Source of the DNA: CAZQVN01 sp964596775
Lineage (GTDB): Bacteria > Eisenbacteria > RBG-16-71-46 > JABDJR01 > JAWXBZ01
Direction of reading: 5' to 3'
Length of the DNA stretch: 64,000 nt
Assembly (NCBI GenBank): GCA_964596775.1
Contig: CAZQVN010000001.1
Coordinates: forward strand, 216,462 to 280,461
In this document: one piece after another, positions 49,815-56,926 of the stretch
Position numbering within the stretch: position 1 is the first letter of the stretch
Layout: each line of letters begins with the position of its first letter
The notes under the pieces: generated by a model
The model's database searches: none
The model's input: the letters and a program-made list of their open reading frames with translations, nothing else
What the model was told of the DNA's origin: nothing
Program-made: the position numbers and the translations under genes

Positions 49815-50506
49815 GCCGTGGCCGGCTCCTCGGCGCCGAGCACCCCCTTGTCGAGATGGCGGACGAGGTGGGAGCGGGCCGCGGCGTTCGGGTCGTGCGT
49901 CACCATGACGATCGTCTTGCCGAACTCCCCGTTCAGGCGTTCCATGAGCGTCAGGATTTCATCGGCGGACTTAGCGTCGAGGTCGCCGGTGGGCTCGTCG
50001 GCCACGAGGAGCGTCGGGTCGGTCACCACCGCCCGGGCGATGGCCACCCGCTGTTCCTGGCCGCCGGACAGCTGGCGCGGATAGTGCTTCACACGGTCCT
50101 CGAGGCCCACGAGCCTGAGTGCGGTCATCACGTGCGCCTCGCGCTCCTTCTTGTTCAGCGGCGTGAGGAGCAGCGGGAGCTCCACGTTCTGGAACGCGTT
50201 CAGGACCGGAATCAGGTTGTAGAACTGGAAGATGAAGCCGACATGCCGGGCCCGCCACTTCGAGAGCGCGCCCGAGGAGAGCTTCGTGATGTCCTCCCCC
50301 TCGACGAGGATCTCCCCCTTCGTCGGGGCGTCGATGCCGGCGATCAGGTTCAGGAGCGTCGTCTTGCCGGATCCCGACGGCCCCATGAGCGTCAGGAATT
50401 CCCCCTTCGCCACATCGAAGCTGATGCCGTTCAGGACCGGGATGTCGATCCGGTCGCGCTGATAGACCTTGCTCACGTTGCGCACGCGGACCAGCGGTTC
50501 AGCCAT
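49811..50506 (-). CDS. ABC transporter ATP-binding protein (LolD/MacB type)
   Basis: A 231-aa ATPase. Walker A GPSGSGKTT, Q-loop FIFQFYNLIPVLNAFQNVEL (the LolD/MacB-type sequence), signature LSGGQEQRVAIARA, Walker B LLVADEPTGDLD and H-loop VTHD are all intact. It overlaps the adaptor gene by 8 nt and the first permease gene by 4 nt. It powers the two FtsX permeases, a mechanotransmission-type exporter rather than a classical importer. Confidence 0.95.
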   Translation of the reverse strand: MAEPLVRVRNVSKVYQRDRIDIPVLNGISFDVAKGEFLTLMGPSGSGKTTLLNLIAGIDAPTKGEILVEGEDITKLSSGALSKWRARHVGFIFQFYNLIPVLNAFQNVELPLLLTPLNKKEREAHVMTALRLVGLEDRVKHYPRQLSGGQEQRVAIARAVVTDPTLLVADEPTGDLDAKSADEILTLMERLNGEFGKTIVMVTHDPNAAARSHLVRHLDKGVLGAEEPATA

Positions 50507-51749
50507 CCGTTCCTCCCTCCACCTTGACCCGGTCGCCGTCCTTGAGCGTCTCGGGACCTTCGATGACGACCCGTTCACCGCCGGCCAGGCCGGCGCTGAT
50601 GCGCACTTTCTCTCCGACGGGGCCGGCCGGCTCCACCGGCTGAAGTCGCGCCTTCTCACCTACTATAATGTAGACGACGGACCGCCCGTTCGCCTGGCGG
50701 ACGGCACCGCTCGGCACGAGCACCGCCGTTCCCGGCCCGGCCGAGCCCGTTGCCGCCGCTCCGCCGTCGAGAAAGTAGACCTTTCCCCCCATTTCGGGAA
50801 GGATCCGCGGGTCCGGCGCGTCGAACGCCACCTTCACCTGCACGGTGGCCTTCTGGCGATCCGCCGTCGGCACGACCTGCCGCACATGCGCGGGGAAGCG
50901 CACGCCGGCGTAGGCGTCCAGCTCGACCTCCGCCTTCTGGCCCGAAACGACCCGGGTGATGTATCCCTCGTTCACGTCCACCTCCATCTCGCTCGATTCG
51001 AGGTCGGCCATCGTGACGATGGCGCCGCGGGTGAGCCCGCCGCTCGAGGGGATCGGCGTGACGATCTCGCCGACCTCGGCTTCCTTCCTGAGGACGGTGC
51101 CGGTGAACGGGGCCCGGATGTAGGTCTTTTCGAGATTCTCGGCGGCGACAGTGAGCTGCGCCTCGGCGGCGGCGATGTCCGCCGTGGCGGACTTGAGTCC
51201 GGCCTCGCTCACGTTCAACGTGGCCTGGGCGATGTCGAACGCCGCCTGCGAAACGAGCTTCTGCGCCAGCATCTCCTTCTGTCGTTCGAATTCCTGGCGG
51301 GCCAGGTCCAGCGTGGCTCTTGCCGCGGCTTCCCCTGCCTTCCGCGCGTTCAGATCCGCGCGCGCCGCCGCCACCTGCGCCTTCTGGTCGTCGTTCCGGA
51401 GCATGCCGAGGACGGTTCCCGCCGATGCCGTGTCTCCCTCCTCCACGTAGAGCGCCGCGAGCCGGCCGCCGACCTCCGAGGACACGGAGGCCTTGCGGCG
51501 CGGCACGACGTAGCCGTTTGCGGTCAGGATTTCGACGCTTCGGACCGTGCCGTCGCCCGAGGCGACCTTTTCCGCCATGGCCACCCGGACGGCCACCGGC
51601 GCGTTGAAGATCACGCCGCGGAGGAAGAACAGTCCCGCGCCGAGGGCGGCGATGAACAGGACAACGGGCAGGAACGGTCCGCCGCCGCCGGAACGCTTGC
51701 GGTCCCGGTCGATCCGGAGGCTGGAGAGGTCTGCCGAGGAGGTGGTCAC
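50499..51749 (-). CDS. HlyD/MacA-type periplasmic adaptor subunit
   Basis: A 416-aa membrane-fusion protein. One TM helix (about 26-46) anchors it; the lipoyl/barrel-sandwich domain (SSEVGGRLAALYVEEGDTAS, then APFTGTVLRKEAEVGEIVTP) is split by a coiled coil (ARADLNARKAGEAAARATLD, QEFERQKEMLAQKLVSQAAF). Start GTG 51749 is fixed by GGAGG 7 nt upstream and overlaps the exonuclease stop (GTGA). Together with the ATPase and permeases it forms a MacAB-like tripartite pump. No TolC gene is nearby. Confidence 0.92.
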   Translation of the reverse strand: MTTSSADLSSLRIDRDRKRSGGGGPFLPVVLFIAALGAGLFFLRGVIFNAPVAVRVAMAEKVASGDGTVRSVEILTANGYVVPRRKASVSSEVGGRLAALYVEEGDTASAGTVLGMLRNDDQKAQVAAARADLNARKAGEAAARATLDLARQEFERQKEMLAQKLVSQAAFDIAQATLNVSEAGLKSATADIAAAEAQLTVAAENLEKTYIRAPFTGTVLRKEAEVGEIVTPIPSSGGLTRGAIVTMADLESSEMEVDVNEGYITRVVSGQKAEVELDAYAGVRFPAHVRQVVPTADRQKATVQVKVAFDAPDPRILPEMGGKVYFLDGGAAATGSAGPGTAVLVPSGAVRQANGRSVVYIIVGEKARLQPVEPAGPVGEKVRISAGLAGGERVVIEGPETLKDGDRVKVEGGTDG

Positions 51750-52651
51750 CAGCGAACCTCCACGATCTGCTCCATCGGAATCAGCTGCTCCCCGCCGCGA
51801 CCGTCCGCGAGCAGGACGCCGAGATCGTCGACGCCGCGCGGCACGGCGCGGCGGAGTTCCGCCGGGCCGCCGGGGCGTTTCGTGATCACGCTGATTTCGC
51901 GCCGCGCCTTCACGGCGCTCCGGATCAGGACTTTCATGACATCTCCATGCTGTGGTTCCGAGCCGTTCCGGGCCCCGGACTGATAGGCGTTCACGGCGCG
52001 GCGGCGCGTGGACTCCTCGGCGCCCTCCGCCGGCGGACCCTTCTGATACGGAAGCCCCTTCGCGGGTTTCGGATAAACCGAGGCGTCGGGAACATAGCCC
52101 GGAAACTCGTCGAGGCGCTGCGATTCGCCGAGGATCGCCGCAAACTCGATCAGGACGCCGGCCGTGAGCTGCGCGTCGCCGAGCGCCCGATGGAGATGAT
52201 CCCCGGCGACGCCGAGCCGGCCGGCCACCTCGCCGAGCGTGTTCTCCCCGCGCCCCCAGGCCGCGCGCGCGGCGGAGAGCGTGTCGATGGCCGGGCGGTC
52301 GACGGGGGCCAGTCCGAGCGCCTTCAACCGCGTCTGGAGGATCCTGAGATCGAAGTGGACGTTGTGCCCTGCGATCGCGTCGGCCTGGTTCAGCCGTGCC
52401 GCAAGACCGACCGCCACGTCGGCGAGTTTCGGCGCGGCGCGGAGTTCGTCCATGGAAAGGCCCAGCGCGTCGAGGGTTCGCGCCGGCACCGGGCAGCCGG
52501 GGTTGATCAGCGTCGTCCAGGAATCGACGACCGTCAGGCGGTCGACCTCCACGAGGCCGATCTCCAGGATGCGTTCGTTCGGCGCCGGCAGGCCGGCGGT
52601 TTCCAGGTCGATGACGGCCAGACGGGCCCCGGCCAGAAGGTCTGTGGACAT
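51746..52651 (-). CDS. DEDDh 3'-5' exonuclease with WYL-like C-terminal domain
   Basis: A 301-aa nuclease. The exonuclease domain (1-175) has all DEDDh residues: Asp15 and Glu17 (VIDLETAG), Asp101 (GHNVHFDLRIL), His154 and Asp159 (LHRALGDAQ), as in DnaQ-type proofreading nucleases. A linker leads to a C-terminal 60-residue beta-rich domain (240-301, VLIRSAVKARREISVI to IPMEQIVEVRW) that resembles a short WYL/SH3-like domain. It is the first gene of the operon, coupled (GTGA) to a membrane pump, an unusual position. The start ATG is at 52651. Confidence 0.85.
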   Translation of the reverse strand: MSTDLLAGARLAVIDLETAGLPAPNERILEIGLVEVDRLTVVDSWTTLINPGCPVPARTLDALGLSMDELRAAPKLADVAVGLAARLNQADAIAGHNVHFDLRILQTRLKALGLAPVDRPAIDTLSAARAAWGRGENTLGEVAGRLGVAGDHLHRALGDAQLTAGVLIEFAAILGESQRLDEFPGYVPDASVYPKPAKGLPYQKGPPAEGAEESTRRRAVNAYQSGARNGSEPQHGDVMKVLIRSAVKARREISVITKRPGGPAELRRAVPRGVDDLGVLLADGRGGEQLIPMEQIVEVRW

Positions 52652-52940
52652 GGCGGGATAATGGCACAGACCGGGGGATTTCTCATGGGGGTGCGGGCGG
52701 GGTCACGCCGGACAACCCGGGTGAAGCGCTCCGGTCCCGTCACCGGCACCCCGCCACCGGCGGAGCGCAGAAGACACCGGTCCTGAGCCTTTTCTGTTTC
52801 GGGATCTTTCGCGGTGGAGGGCCGTGCTGGAAATTCTTTCACGTTGATATTGGAATGCCCGCTGATATCATCTTCCTTTCCCTTGGGCCAATCCGGCCCC
52901 GTCACCTCACCGGCTGCAGCACACCTCGGGGGTTTCCATC

Positions 52941-53717
52941 ATGGGCCTGACATCGGCGAAACGCAGAATCCGCACCGGACTTCCGATCCTGACCCTTCTC
53001 GCCCTTGCCGGACCCGCCTTTTCCAGCGGCGGCGACAGGGTCTTTGCACCGGGTCACGACGACGCCCTCAACGCGCTCTGCGGACAGGGGCGCACGGGCC
53101 GGACCTGGACGCTGGACTCCGCGGAACCGGCGGGGGCCGGAACTCCCGGAGCGATGACGGAAACCGTGGTTCCCGCCGCGGGGCGGACGGACATCGTACG
53201 GATCATGCCCGGCGCCATCATCCCCTGTATCCTGGTCATCGTGGCCACGGACGCGCGGGGGATCACCCTGTACGACCTGGCCGTGGATGCGGCCAATGTG
53301 AACCGCGACTTCGTGATCACCGACATCCACACCGGTGATGTGCTGAGTTTCTGCCCCAGGGTTCGGAGCGACGGAGTGGCGATGCGGAGCTTTGCGGCGG
53401 ACGCATCCCCCGGCGGGATCAACCGGGGCCATGTGACCGGGCTCAATGCCATCACCGGCAACGGGCGCTCCGGACGCAGCTGGACCCTGGATGGAACCGG
53501 CCTGTCGGAGACCATCGTACCGGCTCTCGGCAGGACGGACGTCGTCCGCATCATGCCGGGCGCCATCGTGCCCTGCGTGCGGGTCCGGGTGGCCACGGAC
53601 GACGGGGGGCACACGCGGTACGAACTGGCCGTCGATGCCGAAAACGTGAACCGCGAGTTCCGGATCACGGACATCCATTCGGGCGACTGGCTGCAGTTGT
53701 GCGGGGCCGCCCGGTAA
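52941..53717 (+). CDS. Secreted protein with a tandem-duplicated unknown domain
   Basis: A 258-aa exported protein with a signal peptide (1-30). Two copies of a 90-residue unit follow: residues about 42-138 and 167-254. They share R-[TS]-G-R-[TS]-W-T-L-D, then VP..GRTD.VRIMPGAI.PC and DLAVDAANVNR/ELAVDAENVNR ahead of ITDIH[TS]GD. Each unit ends in Cys and has an internal Cys, so one disulfide per unit is likely. I do not recognise the domain. The spacing of the copies is regular and identity is high, which implies a recent duplication. It is monocistronic. Confidence 0.75.
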   Translation: MGLTSAKRRIRTGLPILTLLALAGPAFSSGGDRVFAPGHDDALNALCGQGRTGRTWTLDSAEPAGAGTPGAMTETVVPAAGRTDIVRIMPGAIIPCILVIVATDARGITLYDLAVDAANVNRDFVITDIHTGDVLSFCPRVRSDGVAMRSFAADASPGGINRGHVTGLNAITGNGRSGRSWTLDGTGLSETIVPALGRTDVVRIMPGAIVPCVRVRVATDDGGHTRYELAVDAENVNREFRITDIHSGDWLQLCGAAR

Positions 53718-53778
53718 CACCCGGGGGCCCCTCTTTTCGATCACGACGAACGGTCCGGGAAAGCGCTCGACCGGGAGG

Positions 53779-54189
53779 TTATTCGCAGAAAATGCGGATG
53801 ACCTCCCCGTCCTCCGTGTCCACGTCGATACTCAGCTCCCGCAGCGCCTCCATGAGCTCGTCGCCGTCGAGGTTGTTGAACCGCGACAGGTCGATCCCGT
53901 GTTCGTTCAGGTACAGGCTGGCCTGGTGCGGGACCAGGGTCGACAGCTTGATTCCGGTCCGGATGAACGCGATCGGAACCCGGATGTTGACCTGGTCGGT
54001 GCCGTCGATGACGACGATGCGAAGATGTTTCAGGGGACCCGGTTTCGGGTCGCTCTTCCGGGCTTCGGGGCCGTCGAGCGTTGCCGTGGCGGCTCCGGGG
54101 GAGTCGAGGCGAGCCATCAGCCTTTCGGCGTCCTCGGGGGTGATGGTGCCGTCAGCGACCATCTTCAGAATCTTCGCTCGTTCACGCAT
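53779..54189 (-). CDS. SHOCT-like/LiaX-type small protein
   Basis: A 136-aa cytoplasmic protein. The first 30 residues (ERAKILKMVADGTITPEDAERLMARL) are a SHOCT-like helical domain seen at the N-terminus of YvlB/LiaX-type stress proteins. The remainder (LKHLRIVVIDGTDQVNIRVP, then FIRTGIKLSTLVPHQASLYL and IDLSRF) is a beta-rich unit found with it in DUF4097-related proteins. Start ATG 54189 with GAGGAGG 6 nt upstream. It follows the DUF2089 gene by 51 nt and should be in the same operon; the two families are commonly neighbours. Confidence 0.8.
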   Translation of the reverse strand: MRERAKILKMVADGTITPEDAERLMARLDSPGAATATLDGPEARKSDPKPGPLKHLRIVVIDGTDQVNIRVPIAFIRTGIKLSTLVPHQASLYLNEHGIDLSRFNNLDGDELMEALRELSIDVDTEDGEVIRIFCE

Positions 54190-54240
54190 CGTGCACCTCC
54201 TCGTGTCCTGCCTGAATGTCCCCGCCTTTCGAGCGGGCCG

Positions 54241-54594
54241 TCATCGGTTCAATCTCTCCAGAGCTTCGTCCACCGTGATCTCGCCCCGGGCCAGCTGATC
54301 CAGGACCCGCTCGTTCGGCGTCGGCGCGTTGAACGCCTCATCGAGTTCGCGGGTGATGGCATTGAGACGGTTCTTCACGGTCGGGTAGCTCACGTCGAAC
54401 AGGCTCTCCATCTTCTTGATGGAACCGTGGTTGCGAAGGAATGCGACCACGAACGCCTGATCCTCGAGCGACAGCCGGGCCAGCGCCGGGATCTCGAAAT
54501 CCCCCTCCAGGCGGACGTCGCACTGCGGGCAGACCATCTTCGAGACCGTCATCGGGCGGCTGCATTCGGCACAGCGGGCTTTGGAAATGTCCAT
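54241..54594 (-). CDS. DUF2089 zinc-ribbon/HTH regulator
   Basis: A 117-aa protein. An N-terminal zinc ribbon (CAEC and CPQC), a helical core with an HTH-like segment (RNHGSIKKMESLFDVSYPTVKNRLNAI) and a C-terminal SHOCT-like piece (LDQLARGEITVDEALERL) match DUF2089. Such proteins are likely transcription regulators of the adjoining SHOCT-like operons. ATG 54594 (MDISKARCAEC) with AAAGGA 8 nt upstream is preferred to an ATG at 54636 inside the promoter. The promoter carries a dyad that its own product could bind. Confidence 0.85.
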   Translation of the reverse strand: MDISKARCAECSRPMTVSKMVCPQCDVRLEGDFEIPALARLSLEDQAFVVAFLRNHGSIKKMESLFDVSYPTVKNRLNAITRELDEAFNAPTPNERVLDQLARGEITVDEALERLNR

Positions 54595-54616
54595 TCGAGG
54601 GTTCCTTTCTGGACTT

Positions 54617-54645
54617 ATTATCGCCAAGATAATCAATTAAATCAA
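54617..54645 (-). promoter_or_regulatory. Promoter of the DUF2089 operon
   Basis: On the minus strand -35 TTGATT (54645-54640), 17-bp spacer, -10 GATAAT (54622-54617). Spacing and hexamers are close to sigma-70 consensus, in an AT-rich island. Confidence 0.65.
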
Positions 54646-54656
54646 GTACAAACTTG
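54617..54656. promoter_or_regulatory. Operator-like dyads over the DUF2089 promoter
   Basis: ATTATC-N5-GATAAT (54617-54633) covers the -10 element. CAAGT-N4-ACTTG (54643-54656) abuts the -35 element. Both are perfect dyads in a GC-rich genome and lie where a repressor would compete with RNA polymerase. Confidence 0.5.
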
Positions 54657-54886
54657 AAAATATTGATGTTTTGCGCTGGACCCGGTTGTGACACACCCCC
54701 CGGGCAGACCGCCGCCACGGATGTTTGGCCGGGGAACCGGGATCGCCGCCCCGGTCGCCGTTCATCGCCCCGTTCCGCCCCTCATCCCATTCCTCCATCC
54801 GCCCGTCGCATACCGCTGGCCGTGCCTTCACCGCGATTCCACACTGAAGCCGCAGCAGGAAACCGACATTCGTGGAGGGTCGTGGC

Positions 54887-56161
54887 ATGGCAAACAGCAC
54901 TCGAGCACTCGCGGTCCCGGCGGACTCGGCGTTCGTCCGGGACCGGAAAGTACCGGCCGGGCCGGTACGAGGCCGCCCGGGGTGGCAGCGAACCGCGACG
55001 ACTCTGCCCGTCGCCACCGAGTTGCACACGTCCCTGAACGAGGTCGACCCCGCCGAGTGGGACGCCATCGTTCCGTCCCGGCGGCTGTTTCAGCGCCACG
55101 CGTACCACAAGGCGATCCACGAAGCCGGTATCAACGACTGCGAGTACCGCTACTTCGTGGCCCGCGGCGTAAACGGGGAGATGCGGGCGCACGCTTCGTT
55201 CTATTCCATGTCGACACCGCTCGACCTGTTCCTTCCCAGGCAGAGCGGCCTGGCGCGCCTGCTGGGTGGTTTGCGGACGGTGTATCCGCGGTTTCTCGAT
55301 TTCCGCCTCGTCGAGTGCGGCAGCCCCACCACGCTCGGACACCCGATCGCGTTCGCGCCCGGTCTGTCCGGCTTCGAGAAGACCGCGATCGTCGCCGCCC
55401 TTGTGGGTCACATGGAAAACCTTGCCCGGGAGAAGAAGGCCGACCTGCTCGTGCTGCGCGATCTTCGCGACGAGGAAGGGGAGGAACTGGGCCGCCTCCT
55501 CGACACGGGCTTCGAATCGGTTCCCAATCTCGAGGACACCCGGCTCGACATCTCATGGAAGAGTTTCGAACAGTACCTCGCATCGCTCAAGTCGCACTAT
55601 CGGCGGCAGGTGCGCCTCAACCTGGTGAAAGCGCGGCAGGCCGGCCTCGAAGCCGAACGGGTGACCGACTTTTCACCGTACGCGGAGGATCTCGTCCGAC
55701 TCTGGAATCGGACCAGTGAGCGTTCGAAGGAGTACCAGCGCGAGCAGCTGCGCACCGCCTACTTCCGGTCCCTGGCCCGGAACCTGAACGGAGAGGCGTT
55801 CGCCACGCTCTTCCGGCTCGACGGCCGGCTGGTCGGCTTCACGCTCTACCTTGCGAACGACGATGAGCTCGTGCCCAGCTATATCGGGATCGACTACGAG
55901 AGAAACGCCGAGGCGGCGCTCGTCTTCAACGCCTACTACGACTGGATCCGCACCGGCATCGAGCTCGGCTTCCGGTCGATCGAGCTCGGCATCACCACCT
56001 ACGAACCGAAACGAAGACTGGGCGCCGGGCTGGAGCGCCTGAATGTGCTGATGCGCCACCGGAGGCCGGCTCTCACGCCGATGGTGGCGGCGCTCTACCG
56101 GGCCATGACGCCCCGGCAGAAAGTGATGAGCCGGAATGTCTTCAAGGCATCGGGGGTCTGA
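54887..56161 (+). CDS. FemAB/GNAT-family acyltransferase-like protein
   Basis: A 424-aa protein. The C-terminal half reads as the GNAT fold of the FemAB/BioF2-like family: SHYRRQVRLNLVKARQAGLE, then EAFATLFRLDGRLVGFTLYLANDDELVPSYIG and IELGITTYEPKRRLGAGLER. The first half is a related, divergent GNAT unit. Members attach amino acids or acyl groups to peptidoglycan or lipids. The acceptor here is unknown. ATG 54887 with GGAGG 8 nt upstream is preferred to GTG 54872. It is divergent from the DUF2089 operon. Confidence 0.8.
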   Translation: MANSTRALAVPADSAFVRDRKVPAGPVRGRPGWQRTATTLPVATELHTSLNEVDPAEWDAIVPSRRLFQRHAYHKAIHEAGINDCEYRYFVARGVNGEMRAHASFYSMSTPLDLFLPRQSGLARLLGGLRTVYPRFLDFRLVECGSPTTLGHPIAFAPGLSGFEKTAIVAALVGHMENLAREKKADLLVLRDLRDEEGEELGRLLDTGFESVPNLEDTRLDISWKSFEQYLASLKSHYRRQVRLNLVKARQAGLEAERVTDFSPYAEDLVRLWNRTSERSKEYQREQLRTAYFRSLARNLNGEAFATLFRLDGRLVGFTLYLANDDELVPSYIGIDYERNAEAALVFNAYYDWIRTGIELGFRSIELGITTYEPKRRLGAGLERLNVLMRHRRPALTPMVAALYRAMTPRQKVMSRNVFKASGV

Positions 56162-56275
56162 CGGGTCGCGCGACACGCCTCCGGATTTCTCCGCGGATAC
56201 GCGACGGTGCGAACAACCGCCTTCGTCCGTCTTGCCGACTGCGGCGAAGACATTCCGGTCCGGCGGTATCCCGTT

Positions 56276-56764
56276 TTACTCCGGCTCCTCGCGCATCCGC
56301 GTCCACACCCATTCCGTGCTTCGGGGCTTCCCCCCGACATCTCCTTCGATCCGGGCGTGCAGGTTGCCGTCTGCGTCGAGCCAGTAGAGGATCCTCTGCG
56401 GAAAGTCGTGATCCCTGTTTTCGAAGACGACCCGATCGCCCTCAAGCTCCACGGCGCAGAACGCGGTCGGAGGTCCGCCGTTCGGACTCGCGAAGTAACA
56501 AAGCCGGCCGGAACCGTCGGCATGAATACGGAAGAACTCGAACGATACCATCCGGTCGCCCTTCACGTCCTTGTGCAGGCCGACGAGCCCGCCCCCGGCC
56601 GGTGATGTCCAGTATTCCTCCATGACGACTCCACGTTCCGTCGTCCCGCTCCACCGCCCTTCGAGAAATGCCAGCCCGGCGATCTCCGACGGTTTGATCT
56701 CCGCCGCCGCGGCCGGCAGGGACAGCAACACCCCCAGGGTGACGGAAAGAACTCTCTTCGACAT
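56276..56764 (-). CDS. DUF6265 family secreted protein
   Basis: A 162-aa protein with a signal peptide (1-21, LSLPAAAAEI). The rest carries the DUF6265 hallmarks: LAFLEGRWSG, EEYWTSPAGGGLVGLHKDVK, FFRIHADGSGRLCYFASPNG and FENRDHDFPQRILYW, a single beta-barrel fold. Its function is unknown. The start is ATG 56764 with GGAGGAG about 5 nt upstream. It is convergent with the FemAB-like gene and divergent from the BNR-repeat gene. Confidence 0.82.
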   Translation of the reverse strand: MSKRVLSVTLGVLLSLPAAAAEIKPSEIAGLAFLEGRWSGTTERGVVMEEYWTSPAGGGLVGLHKDVKGDRMVSFEFFRIHADGSGRLCYFASPNGGPPTAFCAVELEGDRVVFENRDHDFPQRILYWLDADGNLHARIEGDVGGKPRSTEWVWTRMREEPE

Positions 56765-56926
56765 GTCCGCTCCTCCGCTGTTGATTCCTTTGGCCTCTTG
56801 CCGTCCGGAAGATAGCATCTGAGGGGTGTTTACGGGGCGCATCGCGCCCCGTTGAAATCCCCACCCCGTACCCTGAAAATGCCCTCCACAGCCCCGTCCC
56901 TGTCCGTGTCTCCTGGAGGGTTCCCC

